DNA from: a virus | IMG/VR virus record: IMGVR_UViG_3300003323_000103 | Span: 1 to 30,706 of that record | Length of the DNA: 30,706 nt | Strand: one strand, 5' to 3' | In this document: positions 23,866 through 29,985 of the stretch, in pieces | Position numbering within the stretch: position 1 is the stretch's first letter | How the letters are laid out: each line of letters begins with the position of its first letter | Made by a program: the position numbers and the translations under genes | The notes under the pieces: model-generated | The model's input: the letters and a program-made list of their open reading frames with translations, nothing else | Database searches by the model: none | Told to the model about the DNA's origin: nothing

Positions 23866-23927
23866 GCCATGCTCCACTGAGATTCGAGATCCGCGACTGC
23901 AAGGGCCTTCGTGTACCCAATGCCCAT
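23862..23927 (-). CDS. Possible 21-residue mini-gene coupling two genes
   Basis: An ATG at 23927 overlaps the stop of the upstream gene (TGATG), and its own stop overlaps the ninB start (ATGA). The frame reads MGIGYTKALAVADLESQWSMA. No strong Shine-Dalgarno is seen, so translation would depend on coupling. It may be a true microprotein, a relay cistron, or the leftover of a longer C-terminus of the upstream gene after a frameshift. Confidence 0.3.
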   Translation of the reverse strand: MGIGYTKALAVADLESQWSMA

Positions 23928-24142
23928 CACGAGCCGACCGTTGAGGATTTGCCGGCGCGCGTGCCAGACGCCGCCGAAGCGGAAGATTTCAACTTCGCCG
24001 CCAGCAGCGCCGGCAGCTTCTCGAACTCCTCCTGCCGCTTCTGCGCCAGCCAGTTGGCCTTGGCCATGCAGTACTCCGCGCAGTTCGGGTGCCATCTCGA
24101 GTTCCGCGCCAAGTGCTCCAGTTCGCGTTCCAAGCTCGTCAT
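23927..24142 (-). CDS. Small phage protein, 71 residues
   Basis: The product (MTSLERELEHLARNSRWHPNC, then AEYCMAKANWLAQKRQEEFEKLPALLAAKLKS) has a helix rich in charged residues with a WHPNC...YC...KANWLA pattern that looks conserved, and a short disordered tail. I recognise the type from betaproteobacterial phage nin regions but not a function. The start is fixed by an ATGA overlap with the upstream gene. Confidence 0.65.
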   Translation of the reverse strand: MTSLERELEHLARNSRWHPNCAEYCMAKANWLAQKRQEEFEKLPALLAAKLKSSASAASGTRAGKSSTVGS

Positions 24143-24618
24143 GCATGCACACCTCCCCATGCCATCTCAAGCGGCGAGCGCGAGCTGCGCGCCTGCGCCA
24201 AGGTTTCATCAGCGAGCTCGGCAATACGAATCCTCTCTGCATGTTCCGCCTCCGCCGCGCGGATTCGGGCTCGTTCCTGCTGGCGCTTCAGCCTCCGATC
24301 AGCCACCAACTTCTTGCGCCGGGCCATCTCGCGCTGAACCCGGACTTCCTCCGGCAGTGGCGGCCGACCGATGCGCCCCGGAGACTTGACGGCGGCCGGG
24401 CGCCCCATAGCCTTCGCCTCACGCGCCCCGAGCCACGCCAGACCGTCGCTGGTGATCTGGTATGGAAGATCGAGCGACCGCATGCTCTTGTTCTTTCGTA
24501 GCACCGCCATGGCGCACATCACCTGAGGCATGGTCAGGCCGGACAAGTCGGCCATCTGGGGAACGGTCATTGGCTGGCCGCTGGCCAGCAGCCGCAGGAG
24601 GATCAGGCTGTGGCTCAT
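24139..24618 (-). CDS. Winged-helix protein with basic coiled tail
   Basis: The 159-residue protein has an N-terminal winged helix (ILLRLLASGQPMTVPQMADLSGLTMPQVMCAMAVLRKNKSMRSL...YQITSDGLAWL in order, residues 5-65). It is followed by an AT-hook-like GRPAAVKSPGRIGRPPLPEEV segment and a long R/E/A-rich helix. It is therefore probably a DNA-binding regulator or replication accessory. It is tied to both neighbours by ATGA overlaps. The RGRP-type motif at about 72-90 supports minor-groove contact. Confidence 0.7.
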   Translation of the reverse strand: MSHSLILLRLLASGQPMTVPQMADLSGLTMPQVMCAMAVLRKNKSMRSLDLPYQITSDGLAWLGAREAKAMGRPAAVKSPGRIGRPPLPEEVRVQREMARRKKLVADRRLKRQQERARIRAAEAEHAERIRIAELADETLAQARSSRSPLEMAWGGVHA

Positions 24619-25064
24619 GCTCCCTCTCCCAGCGCTTCACGGGCCATCGCCAGTTGCGTGCGCGTGATCCGGTCGCCGCCGGCATGGCGCGCCACGATGC
24701 GCCGCGCCCAGTCGAGGAAGTCCCCCGCCGGCCTAGTGCGCTCCAAGATCGGGCCGAGCTTCGCCAGCTCCGACGCGATGCGCTCCTTGCCCGCTGCGGA
24801 GTGCTCGATGCGCGGCTGCTCCTCTTCCGGCGCACGGCGGGCGATGTTCCGAAATTCCAGCACCGTCGGGGGCTTCTCTGGCGGCAGGTTCTGCAGCGCC
24901 CACGCGATGGACTTCGGGAAGCGTTCAAAGCCGGAGAGCTCGTGCGCCCAGTCCGACTTCACGGCGTTCAGATCGATGTCCTGCCAGCGGCGAAGGAACG
25001 ACTGCCCGTAGGTCAGCGTCAGCTTGTCAAAGATGCGGTCAACCCAAAGCGCGGGGAGCGACAT
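24615..25064 (-). CDS. Phage replication protein P-like helicase loader
   Basis: From the ATG at 25064 (MSLPALWVDRIFDKLTLTYGQSFLRRW) the product is 149 residues. The block 'DIDLNAVKSDWAHELSGFERFPKSIAWALQNLPPEKPPTVLEFRNIARRAP' is typical of the P-like proteins that follow DUF1376 initiators in betaproteobacterial phages. They are thought to recruit the host DnaB helicase to the phage origin. It overlaps the initiator gene by 26 bp. The role is known for lambda P; for this family it is inferred. Confidence 0.7.
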   Translation of the reverse strand: MSLPALWVDRIFDKLTLTYGQSFLRRWQDIDLNAVKSDWAHELSGFERFPKSIAWALQNLPPEKPPTVLEFRNIARRAPEEEQPRIEHSAAGKERIASELAKLGPILERTRPAGDFLDWARRIVARHAGGDRITRTQLAMAREALGEGA

Positions 25065-25854
25065 CGCGGGCCTCCATTTCGATGAAAAATTGAGATGCAG
25101 GAGCTGCGGCAGCAACCCCTGGCGCGGCCTGCTGCGTGCGTGACCGCTGCTCTGCGCGCCATGACGGCTCAGCGCCGGTCGGCGCGAGTTCGTGAGCCTT
25201 CAACCAGTCGGCCTGCAGCCCCTGAGAGCCACGGCCGACCCAGATTTCCAGGAATCGCTGCAGATCCAGCCGGGCCTTGTCAGCCTCGCGCCGAGCCTCG
25301 GCCAGCACGGTTTCGCTGACCGGCGCCCGCTTGGCCTTCCGGAGAGCCAGCCAGTCCCCCCAGACCTGCTCCGAGACTTCCTCAGGTCGAGGGATCGCGC
25401 GCTTTCGCGCGGACTCTTCTGAACGAAGTGAAGAAGAATCTGAGCTCTGAGGAGCTTTTGAGTTGGGTTCGGTCTGGGTTTCAGCTGGGTTACCTGGCGA
25501 AAACCCACTGGGTTTCTGCTGGGTTTCCTTTCGAGGCCTTCCGCCCTTCTTTCCGTTGGCGCGTGCGGCTTCAATGGCCGGCGCAGCATCCTGGATTTCT
25601 TCAGCTGCGCGGCTGTTGTGCCGCAGGCCGTCTTCTGCGATGGGAAAGAAGCGATCAGCCACGACGCGCACTGCTTCCTGCTCAAGCTTCGTCATGGCCC
25701 GGCAGATCCGGTAGAGCTCTTCCATTTCGGCAGGCAAACCCGACTCCGAGGTGTAGACCTCATCGAGCAAAAGCGTGTATGCGCCATGCTGCGCCAGCGT
25801 GAGCCGGGCAGTCTTGCGGCCGTAGTCGGCCGGATAGCGCTTGTAGAAATTCAG
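25039..25854 (-). CDS. DUF1376 replication initiator (O-like)
   Basis: The N-terminal ~100 residues match DUF1376 (YdaU-like): NFYKRYPADYGRKTARLTLAQHGAYTLLLDEVY, a winged-helix domain found in phage replication initiators. A K/R-rich NGKKGGRPRKE segment and a Q/P/S-rich linker follow, then a helical C-terminal domain (EVSEQVWGDWLALRKAKRA...). The linker-coding DNA (25461-25527) holds an iteron cluster, as lambda O does. No ATG exists near the expected start; CTG at 25854 (GGGAGG 4 nt upstream, CTGA overlap with the upstream stop) or TTG at 25866 must be used. CTG gives the family-like N-terminus (M)NFYKR. Confidence 0.8.
   Translation of the reverse strand: MNFYKRYPADYGRKTARLTLAQHGAYTLLLDEVYTSESGLPAEMEELYRICRAMTKLEQEAVRVVADRFFPIAEDGLRHNSRAAEEIQDAAPAIEAARANGKKGGRPRKETQQKPSGFSPGNPAETQTEPNSKAPQSSDSSSLRSEESARKRAIPRPEEVSEQVWGDWLALRKAKRAPVSETVLAEARREADKARLDLQRFLEIWVGRGSQGLQADWLKAHELAPTGAEPSWRAEQRSRTQQAAPGVAAAAPASQFFIEMEARDVAPRALG
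25461..25527. repeat. Iteron cluster, candidate phage replication origin
   Basis: TGGGTT occurs at 25464, 25475, 25486, 25509 and 25520, with steps of 11, 11, 23 and 11 bp, mostly as CTGGGTTTC. An inverted AAACCCA lies in the gap at 25501-25507. The 11-bp step puts the sites on one helix face and is not a multiple of three, so protein repeats do not explain it. The neighbouring 25415-25462 is AT-richer than the flanks. Confidence 0.6.
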
Positions 25855-26162
25855 ACCGCCTCCCAAACACTGCGCTTATCCCGACGCAATCCAGAATCAC
25901 GAACATGACCGGCAATGCGAAGAGGCTTGATCCGTGGCGAGACTGTGACGACCGTCAACCCTGTCCGTTCGGCGATCTCGTGAGTGGTTTGAGGGCCGCA
26001 CTCCTTCAGGCAGTTCAGCACGATGAGCGCCAAATGAGCCGTCGCGCCCTTAACCCCTGACGCGGCCTCATGCGAACTCGAAGGATCGGTGCTGCGGGCG
26101 TGAGGAAGAGCCGCCATGTCGTCCATGCCGTCGACCATGTCTTGATTGAGCGCTGGGGTCAC
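25851..26162 (-). CDS. Winged-helix (MarR-like) small DNA-binding protein
   Basis: From the GTG at 26162 the product is 103 residues. The C-terminal part reads AHLALIVLNCLKECGPQTTHEIAERTGLTVVTVSPRIKPLRIAGHVRDSGLRR in sequence, a winged helix-turn-helix common in phage genes just before replication initiators. The N-terminal TDPSSSHEAA motif is also typical. The start is set by GTGA overlap with the methyltransferase stop and GGAGG 4 nt upstream; an ATG 19 codons earlier would overlap the methyltransferase by 61 bp. Confidence 0.75.
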   Translation of the reverse strand: MTPALNQDMVDGMDDMAALPHARSTDPSSSHEAASGVKGATAHLALIVLNCLKECGPQTTHEIAERTGLTVVTVSPRIKPLRIAGHVRDSGLRRDKRSVWEAV

Positions 26163-26920
26163 GCAACCTCCAGCATCAGGTCTTGTTGTTGAGTCCGGCT
26201 TTCCTGTATCGCTCGGCATGCTGGATTGAGTTCAGCCCCAGCCCATCGCATGCCGAGCATCTCGGCCGCGATACCTGTCGAGCCGCTACCCAGGAACGGA
26301 TCGATCACGATGCCACCCGGCGGGCATGAATAGCGCAACAGCGGCGAGAGGATCGCCAGCGGCTTCTGGGTGGGGTGGACGGCGCGGCCGTGCTCATTCG
26401 GCACGTAGAGCACGCTGGTTTGCAGGCGCGGGCCGCCGTCGTGGCTCACATAGCTGCTCGCGTCGCCGCAGGCAATGGCACGGGTATGGGTGGGCTTGGT
26501 GTTTCGCCGCACAGTCTTCGCAACGGCATCCATCGTGAACTGCGGCGCCTTGAAGACTTCGCCCCATTGCCCGCGATAGAACTGGATCGCATGCTCGTGC
26601 ACGCGGCGGAAGCGGTCGTTGTGGAAGCCGGTGCCGTTCTGCTTCTCCCATACGACGTCTTGGGCGTAACGGAAGCCGTGGGCCTCCATCTCCTCGAACA
26701 CCGTGGCCAGGTAGCGCATGCTGCCGAAGACCCAGATCGATGCTGCAGGCTTCAGCACGCGGGCGACCTGCGTCATCCAGCCCTCGCAGCGACGGTCCCA
26801 TTCCAGCGATGTATCGCCGTAGGGCGGATCGGTGACGCAGACATCGGCGATGCCGGAGGGCCAGTCGGCCATGACCTCGCGGCAGTCGCCGAAGTGGCAG
26901 CGGTTGAGCCAGTCGGTCAT
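26159..26920 (-). CDS. Orphan beta-class N4/N6 DNA methyltransferase
   Basis: The 253-residue protein has the catalytic DPPY motif at 31-34 and the SAM-binding DPFLGSGST at 207-215. This order (motif IV before I) marks the beta class. The HPTQKP segment before the SAM motif is also typical. It would methylate adenine-N6 or cytosine-N4 in a short DNA target; no restriction enzyme gene is nearby. Its role may be to protect phage DNA or regulate phage promoters. It overlaps the CII-like gene by ATGA. Confidence 0.93.
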   Translation of the reverse strand: MTDWLNRCHFGDCREVMADWPSGIADVCVTDPPYGDTSLEWDRRCEGWMTQVARVLKPAASIWVFGSMRYLATVFEEMEAHGFRYAQDVVWEKQNGTGFHNDRFRRVHEHAIQFYRGQWGEVFKAPQFTMDAVAKTVRRNTKPTHTRAIACGDASSYVSHDGGPRLQTSVLYVPNEHGRAVHPTQKPLAILSPLLRYSCPPGGIVIDPFLGSGSTGIAAEMLGMRWAGAELNPACRAIQESRTQQQDLMLEVA

Positions 26921-27309
26921 TGCGCCCCACCCAGCGCCTCAAGCTTGCGCATCGCCTGCGCCAGCTGGTTGCGGATCTCCTGCACCTCGTGAGCGTTCTT
27001 CGGGCGCGCGTCGGGCGCCAGGAACTTCTCGATCAGGTACATGATGGGCGTGTTGTCGCCCGTCTTCTCGATGTAGCGCTCCAGACTGTCGACGCTGAAC
27101 TTGCGCGATGGGTCGTCGCTGATCTGCACCGACAGGTTGCCGGGCGCGACGTCCAGATCGATCGCCACGCGGCCGAGACCGCGCTGGTAGACGCCAGCGC
27201 CCACGCACTCGCGCAGGGAACGGAACCGCTCAAGCAGGCCGGGCACGAAGTCGAGCGTGAGCTGTTCCTTCGCGCCGTCTTGAGAACTGGTGATAACGGG
27301 TGAGACCAT
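26917..27309 (-). CDS. CII/CP76-like phage regulatory protein
   Basis: The 130-residue protein contains LLERFRSLRECVGAGVYQRGLGRVAIDLDVAPGNLSVQIS and FSVDSLERYIEKTGDNTPIMYLIEKFL, which match the phage regulatory CII (CP76) family known from many betaproteobacterial phages. It stands where lambda has cII, downstream of cro and before replication genes. It probably takes part in the lysis-lysogeny decision or early gene control. The ATG has only a weak GAGAAG upstream. Confidence 0.75.
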   Translation of the reverse strand: MVSPVITSSQDGAKEQLTLDFVPGLLERFRSLRECVGAGVYQRGLGRVAIDLDVAPGNLSVQISDDPSRKFSVDSLERYIEKTGDNTPIMYLIEKFLAPDARPKNAHEVQEIRNQLAQAMRKLEALGGAQ

Positions 27310-27383
27310 GTTGTTTCAGTGCTTCTCAGCTCTTATCAATGGGGGGCAAAAAAATAGGCGGCATGAACCACCCGAACAGCGCC

Positions 27384-27476
27384 CTACTCCTCCCCACCGC
27401 AGTCCTGGAACGCCCCGCTCACATACATGAGCAGGACGACGAGGACGAACCAGGCGGTGAGGAGGTGGGCGGCCAT
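27384..27476 (-). CDS. Possible 30-residue membrane microprotein
   Basis: The frame (MAAHLLTAWFVLVVLLMYVS, then GAFQDCGGEE) is a single membrane segment with an acidic tail. It begins 3 nt after the stop of the 47-residue membrane gene and has AGGG about 9 nt upstream. Length alone gives little support; the clean hydrophobic segment and tight spacing are the evidence. Confidence 0.4.
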   Translation of the reverse strand: MAAHLLTAWFVLVVLLMYVSGAFQDCGGEE

Positions 27477-27479
27477 GGG

Positions 27480-27623
27480 TCAGGCCCTGTAGAGACCGAA
27501 GAGACCCAAGCCGATCGAGATGAGCCCTGTCACCATGCGGCGGATGTCATCGGTATCCGCCCCGACGGTCGCCAATGCAGCGCCGGCGACGATGAGGAAC
27601 AGGGGAAGGATTACGCGCTTCAT
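27480..27623 (-). CDS. Small 47-residue membrane protein
   Basis: The product has two short hydrophobic segments (MKRVILPLFLIVAGAALATV and VTGLISIGLGLFGLY) joined by a polar turn GADTDDIRRM. AAGGTGG lies about 8 nt before the ATG, which follows the cro-like stop by 3 nt. It is probably expressed from the leftward early transcript. The function is unknown. Confidence 0.55.
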   Translation of the reverse strand: MKRVILPLFLIVAGAALATVGADTDDIRRMVTGLISIGLGLFGLYRA

Positions 27624-27626
27624 GGC

Positions 27627-27830
27627 CTAGGCCACCTTCGCCTCGGGTTCGGGCGACGTGTCCACCAGGTCCGGGAACCGCTTGCGCGCCAGCGCCGCCA
27701 GAACGCGGTCAGCGATCCGCGGGGGAAGAACGTCGGGCCACTTGTCCACTGCTTGGTACGAGATGCCAACGGCATCGGCGGCGGCAGCGGTAGTGCCTCC
27801 GAGCAGTTCAATGGCCTTTGACTTGAGCAT
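27627..27830 (-). CDS. Cro-like repressor
   Basis: The 67-residue protein reads MLKSKAIELLGGTTAAAADA, then VGISYQAVDKWPDVLPPRIADRVLAALARK, a Cro/DicB-type helix-turn-helix with recognition helix around YQAVDKW. The C-terminal tail is short and acidic. It is transcribed divergently from the CI-type gene, and its ATG lies 7 bp from the operator at 27837-27852. It should turn down repressor synthesis and early transcription in lytic growth. No clear Shine-Dalgarno precedes the ATG. Confidence 0.85.
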   Translation of the reverse strand: MLKSKAIELLGGTTAAAADAVGISYQAVDKWPDVLPPRIADRVLAALARKRFPDLVDTSPEPEAKVA

Positions 27831-27836
27831 GAGTCA

Positions 27837-27875
27837 TTGAACCACAGTTCAATTCGTTATGCAACCCCAGTTCAA
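27837..27875. promoter_or_regulatory. Operator pair (OR-like) between cro-like and CI-type genes
   Basis: TTGAACCACAGTTCAA (27837-27852) is a perfect TTGAAC-N4-GTTCAA palindrome. TGCAACCCCAGTTCAA (27860-27875) is a second site with one changed base in one half; the centres are 23 bp apart. They match the perfect site at 27892-27907 and the pair at 29986-30024. The leftward early promoter must overlap them; a consensus -35 TTGACA on the minus strand is at 27884-27889, but no good -10 is correctly spaced. Confidence 0.85.
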
Positions 27876-27891
27876 TTGCAACCTGTCAACA

Positions 27892-27907
27892 TTCAACCAT
27901 GGTTGAA
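27892..27907. promoter_or_regulatory. Third operator, covering the CI-type start codon
   Basis: TTCAACCATGGTTGAA is a perfect palindrome of the TTSAAC-N4-GTTSAA type. Its central four bases contain the ATG (27899-27901) of the repressor gene. Repressor bound here would block its own gene, a simple negative loop. Confidence 0.85.
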
Positions 27908-28591
27908 CTAGGCGAACGGCTCGATGCCGCAATGAAGGCTCGGTCTGTGTCGATCTCTGCGCTATCGACGGCCGTGGGCATGTCCTATCAAGGCATCCGA
28001 AAGATCGTCCGGGGCGAGACGAAGGACATGGAAGCCGCGAACTGCAAGAAGATTGCCGAGTACTTGCACGTCAGTAGTGCTTGGCTTGCCACAGGCGACG
28101 GGCAAATGGAATTGCCTGCATCAAATGACGCAAACGATGGCCTCGTCACACTGCCCGAAGGGGCGATCCCTGTAGACCCTGCGAAGCCGCATCGCATCTG
28201 GGTGGTCGGCAAGGGCGCTGGTGGCCTAGCGTCGCGGATCTGGACTGATGGGGACCATCCAGTGGGTGTTACTGACCAGTACGGCTTGGTCGCGAGCCCT
28301 GATCCTCACGCTTTCCTCGTTGAGGTATCCGAGGAAAGCATGATCCCGAAGTACACGCCTGGAGACTTCGCGCTGGTGGAACCAGGCACTGAGCCCGAGT
28401 TGGAGGATGACGTATTGGTCCGTCTCTCAGGCGGACAGACCATGATCAAGCGCTTGCTGTCCCGGCGAGGGGCCTATCGCTTCGGGAGTTACAACAGCAC
28501 TGCCGTCCTGCACTACCGGTTTGAAGATGTGGATTGGATCTACTACGTTGCTCATCCCGTGCCGCGGCGGAAGATCAAGAGTCATTGGTAG
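27899..28591 (+). CDS. CI-type repressor with S24 peptidase domain
   Basis: The 230-residue protein has an XRE helix-turn-helix (about 5-65: ERLDAAMKARSVSISALSTA... SYQGIRKIVRGE) and an S24/LexA-like C-terminal domain. In that domain Ser147 (SEESMIP) and Lys184 (TMIKRLL) form the expected Ser-Lys pair. A candidate Ala-Gly cleavage bond is at 107-108 (GKGAGGL). The spacing is close to lambda CI, so RecA-stimulated self-cleavage after DNA damage is expected. It keeps the prophage silent by binding the TTSAAC-N4-GTTSAA operators. There is no Shine-Dalgarno; the mRNA may be leaderless, as for lambda cI. Confidence 0.93.
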   Translation: MVELGERLDAAMKARSVSISALSTAVGMSYQGIRKIVRGETKDMEAANCKKIAEYLHVSSAWLATGDGQMELPASNDANDGLVTLPEGAIPVDPAKPHRIWVVGKGAGGLASRIWTDGDHPVGVTDQYGLVASPDPHAFLVEVSEESMIPKYTPGDFALVEPGTEPELEDDVLVRLSGGQTMIKRLLSRRGAYRFGSYNSTAVLHYRFEDVDWIYYVAHPVPRRKIKSHW

Positions 28592-28638
28592 CCAGACTCA
28601 GGCACTAACGAACCCTCTGGAGGGAGGGGGGAGAAGAC

Positions 28639-29148
28639 ATGCGAAAGCGAGCAAAGCGCAGCGAAAAGCCGGCACCTCCGCCCAAACCACCTTGGCGCGG
28701 CCCCTGGTCATTCCGTTGCTATGTTGATGAGAAGGGCAACAACATCATCATTGAGTGGCTCAAAAACTTGAGCCCAAAGGCGAGGCAGAACCTCAAACGT
28801 ACTCTCGAGCATCTGGCTGCAAAGCCTCGGGACGCCTGGAGTCGCCCTCAAGCGTCCCCTCTTCGCGATCACATTTATGTGATACATTTTAAAGACGAAA
28901 ACCGCACTCAATGGCGGATTTACGGCGAACATGATGATGAGCACAAATGCTTCGTTCTTACAAACTACGGCACAGAGCGCGACGGGCAGTATGACCCTCC
29001 CTCCGCCGATTGCTCGGACACAGCAAAGCGCAGGATGGTCGACGTCCGTCAATCTTGGGATGCGAGAACATGTTCCTGCCTTTCAGCCACCAATACCCCC
29101 ACTGGGACAGCCGCCAGCAATTTCCGGACACCCGGACTGGCTCATTGA
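28639..29148 (+). CDS. HigB/Gp49-like toxin
   Basis: The 169-residue protein contains FRCYVDEKGNNIIIEWLKNLS, then ARQNLKRTLEHLAAKPRDAW and IYVIHFKDENRTQWRIYGEHD, then FVLTNYGTERDGQYDPP. This is the RelE-fold phage Gp49/HigB-like toxin pattern (a ribosome-dependent mRNA interferase in characterised members). It has an unusual basic, proline-rich N-terminal extension and a C-terminus ~25 residues longer than typical. Its last 89 bp overlap a possible start of the antitoxin gene in another frame. GGGGGGAG about 5-8 nt upstream is the ribosome site. It is co-oriented with the repressor gene 47 bp upstream, so it is likely made in lysogens. Confidence 0.75.
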   Translation: MRKRAKRSEKPAPPPKPPWRGPWSFRCYVDEKGNNIIIEWLKNLSPKARQNLKRTLEHLAAKPRDAWSRPQASPLRDHIYVIHFKDENRTQWRIYGEHDDEHKCFVLTNYGTERDGQYDPPSADCSDTAKRRMVDVRQSWDARTCSCLSATNTPTGTAASNFRTPGLAH

Positions 29149-29470
29149 TGAAGAGCGGAAGGCCTACATGGAGGCAACTGTTGAGCAAGACATCGCATGG
29201 CAGATTGCATCGAATCGCAGAGCTAGAAATCTAAGTCAGAAGGACTTGGCCGAGTTACTTGGGACACGGCAGTCGGCCATCGCGCGCCTTGAAGACCCGA
29301 CCTATGGCAAGCATTCAATTCAGATGCTTATAAAGGTCGCACATGCCTTTGATTGTGCGCTGCGCGTTGGTCTCATCTCATACTCAAAGCTTGCCGAGGA
29401 AGTTGCAGATACCTCTGATGAGGCACTCTATGCCGTCCCATTCTCTGACGAACGCACCCTAATCCCTTGA
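29060..29470 (+). CDS. XRE-family antitoxin partner
   Basis: The C-terminal 100 residues (MEATVEQDIAWQIASNRRAR, then NLSQKDLAELLGTRQSAIARLEDPTYGKHSIQML) are a clear XRE helix-turn-helix of the type paired with Gp49-like toxins. Start choice is open. The ATG at 29060 gives 136 residues and keeps the family-like GHPDWLIDEERKAY segment but overlaps the toxin frame by 89 bp without a ribosome site. The ATG at 29168 has GGAAGG 5 nt upstream and no overlap. It should neutralise the toxin and may repress the module. Toxin-first order is that of HigBA systems. Confidence 0.75.
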   Translation: MREHVPAFQPPIPPLGQPPAISGHPDWLIDEERKAYMEATVEQDIAWQIASNRRARNLSQKDLAELLGTRQSAIARLEDPTYGKHSIQMLIKVAHAFDCALRVGLISYSKLAEEVADTSDEALYAVPFSDERTLIP

Positions 29471-29484
29471 TTGATTGAAGCACC

Positions 29485-29784
29485 ATGTCAGACACCCCTA
29501 CTCCTGAGATGCAAGCCCAGATGGAGGCTTTTGCATTAAACAACCCTCATCAACTGTTTTTGGTCGATCGTGCGCTCAAGGTAGATATCGGACCGTTCGT
29601 TTCGCATGTAACGCTGGGGAACACGAATCCCAATGGTCAGATCATTGCTGTGGCCACCATAAGTCTCTCGACTGACACACTCCAGTCTCTGGTGTCGACG
29701 TTGTCAAAGGCGATTGCCGACCAGGCGTCGCAAATAAAAGCTGGCCACACTGCCCTACAAAAGCGATTGCCAAAGTCCAGCTAG
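29485..29784 (+). CDS. Unknown 99-residue protein ending the repressor operon
   Basis: The product (MSDTPTPEMQAQMEAFALNN, then FLVDRALKVDIGPFVSHVTLGNTNPNGQIIAVATISLSTDTLQSLVSTLSKAI) has an alpha/beta pattern. A faint likeness to DUF3467-type proteins exists, but I cannot assign it. It starts 15 nt after the antitoxin stop with GAAG 5 nt before the ATG and is followed by a terminator, so it is the last gene of the immunity transcript. A third component of the toxin system or an exclusion protein is conceivable. Confidence 0.6.
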   Translation: MSDTPTPEMQAQMEAFALNNPHQLFLVDRALKVDIGPFVSHVTLGNTNPNGQIIAVATISLSTDTLQSLVSTLSKAIADQASQIKAGHTALQKRLPKSS

Positions 29785-29810
29785 AGAATCTACTTGTCGA
29801 TCACAGCAAC

Positions 29811-29834
29811 AGCCGCCCCTCGAGGCGGCTTTTT
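29811..29834 (+). terminator. Rho-independent terminator of the repressor operon
   Basis: AGCCGCC, loop CCTCGA, GGCGGCT is followed by T4 on the plus strand, 26 nt after the stop of the 99-residue gene. The stem and following TTTTTCAT are the same as in the terminator at 825-846. Between here and 29985 I see nothing else except a degenerate operator-like stretch near 29955-29970. Confidence 0.85.
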
Positions 29835-29985
29835 CATGGGCGTCTTCCTGAGGCTCTAGCCACCAGTTTGAGCGCCACATCAGCTGACCCAGCGACTCCC
29901 GCGCAAGGCTCTATCCCCGCTCGCTGCTCGTCTCAGCGGCTCTGCTGCAGACTGAGCTGTAGTTACAACTCTCCGCCGCCCCTCG

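Noticed and set aside
27337-27386. Terminator after the membrane microproteins (TATTTTTTT on the minus strand)
   Set aside because: The T-run is good, but the preceding bases form only a 4-bp GGCG/CGCC stem with a long loop.
29955-29970. Third operator in the OL-like cluster (GAGTTGTAACTACAGCTC on the minus strand)
   Set aside because: It resembles the neighbouring site only if one base is inserted, and it lacks the intact half-sites; at most a decayed copy.
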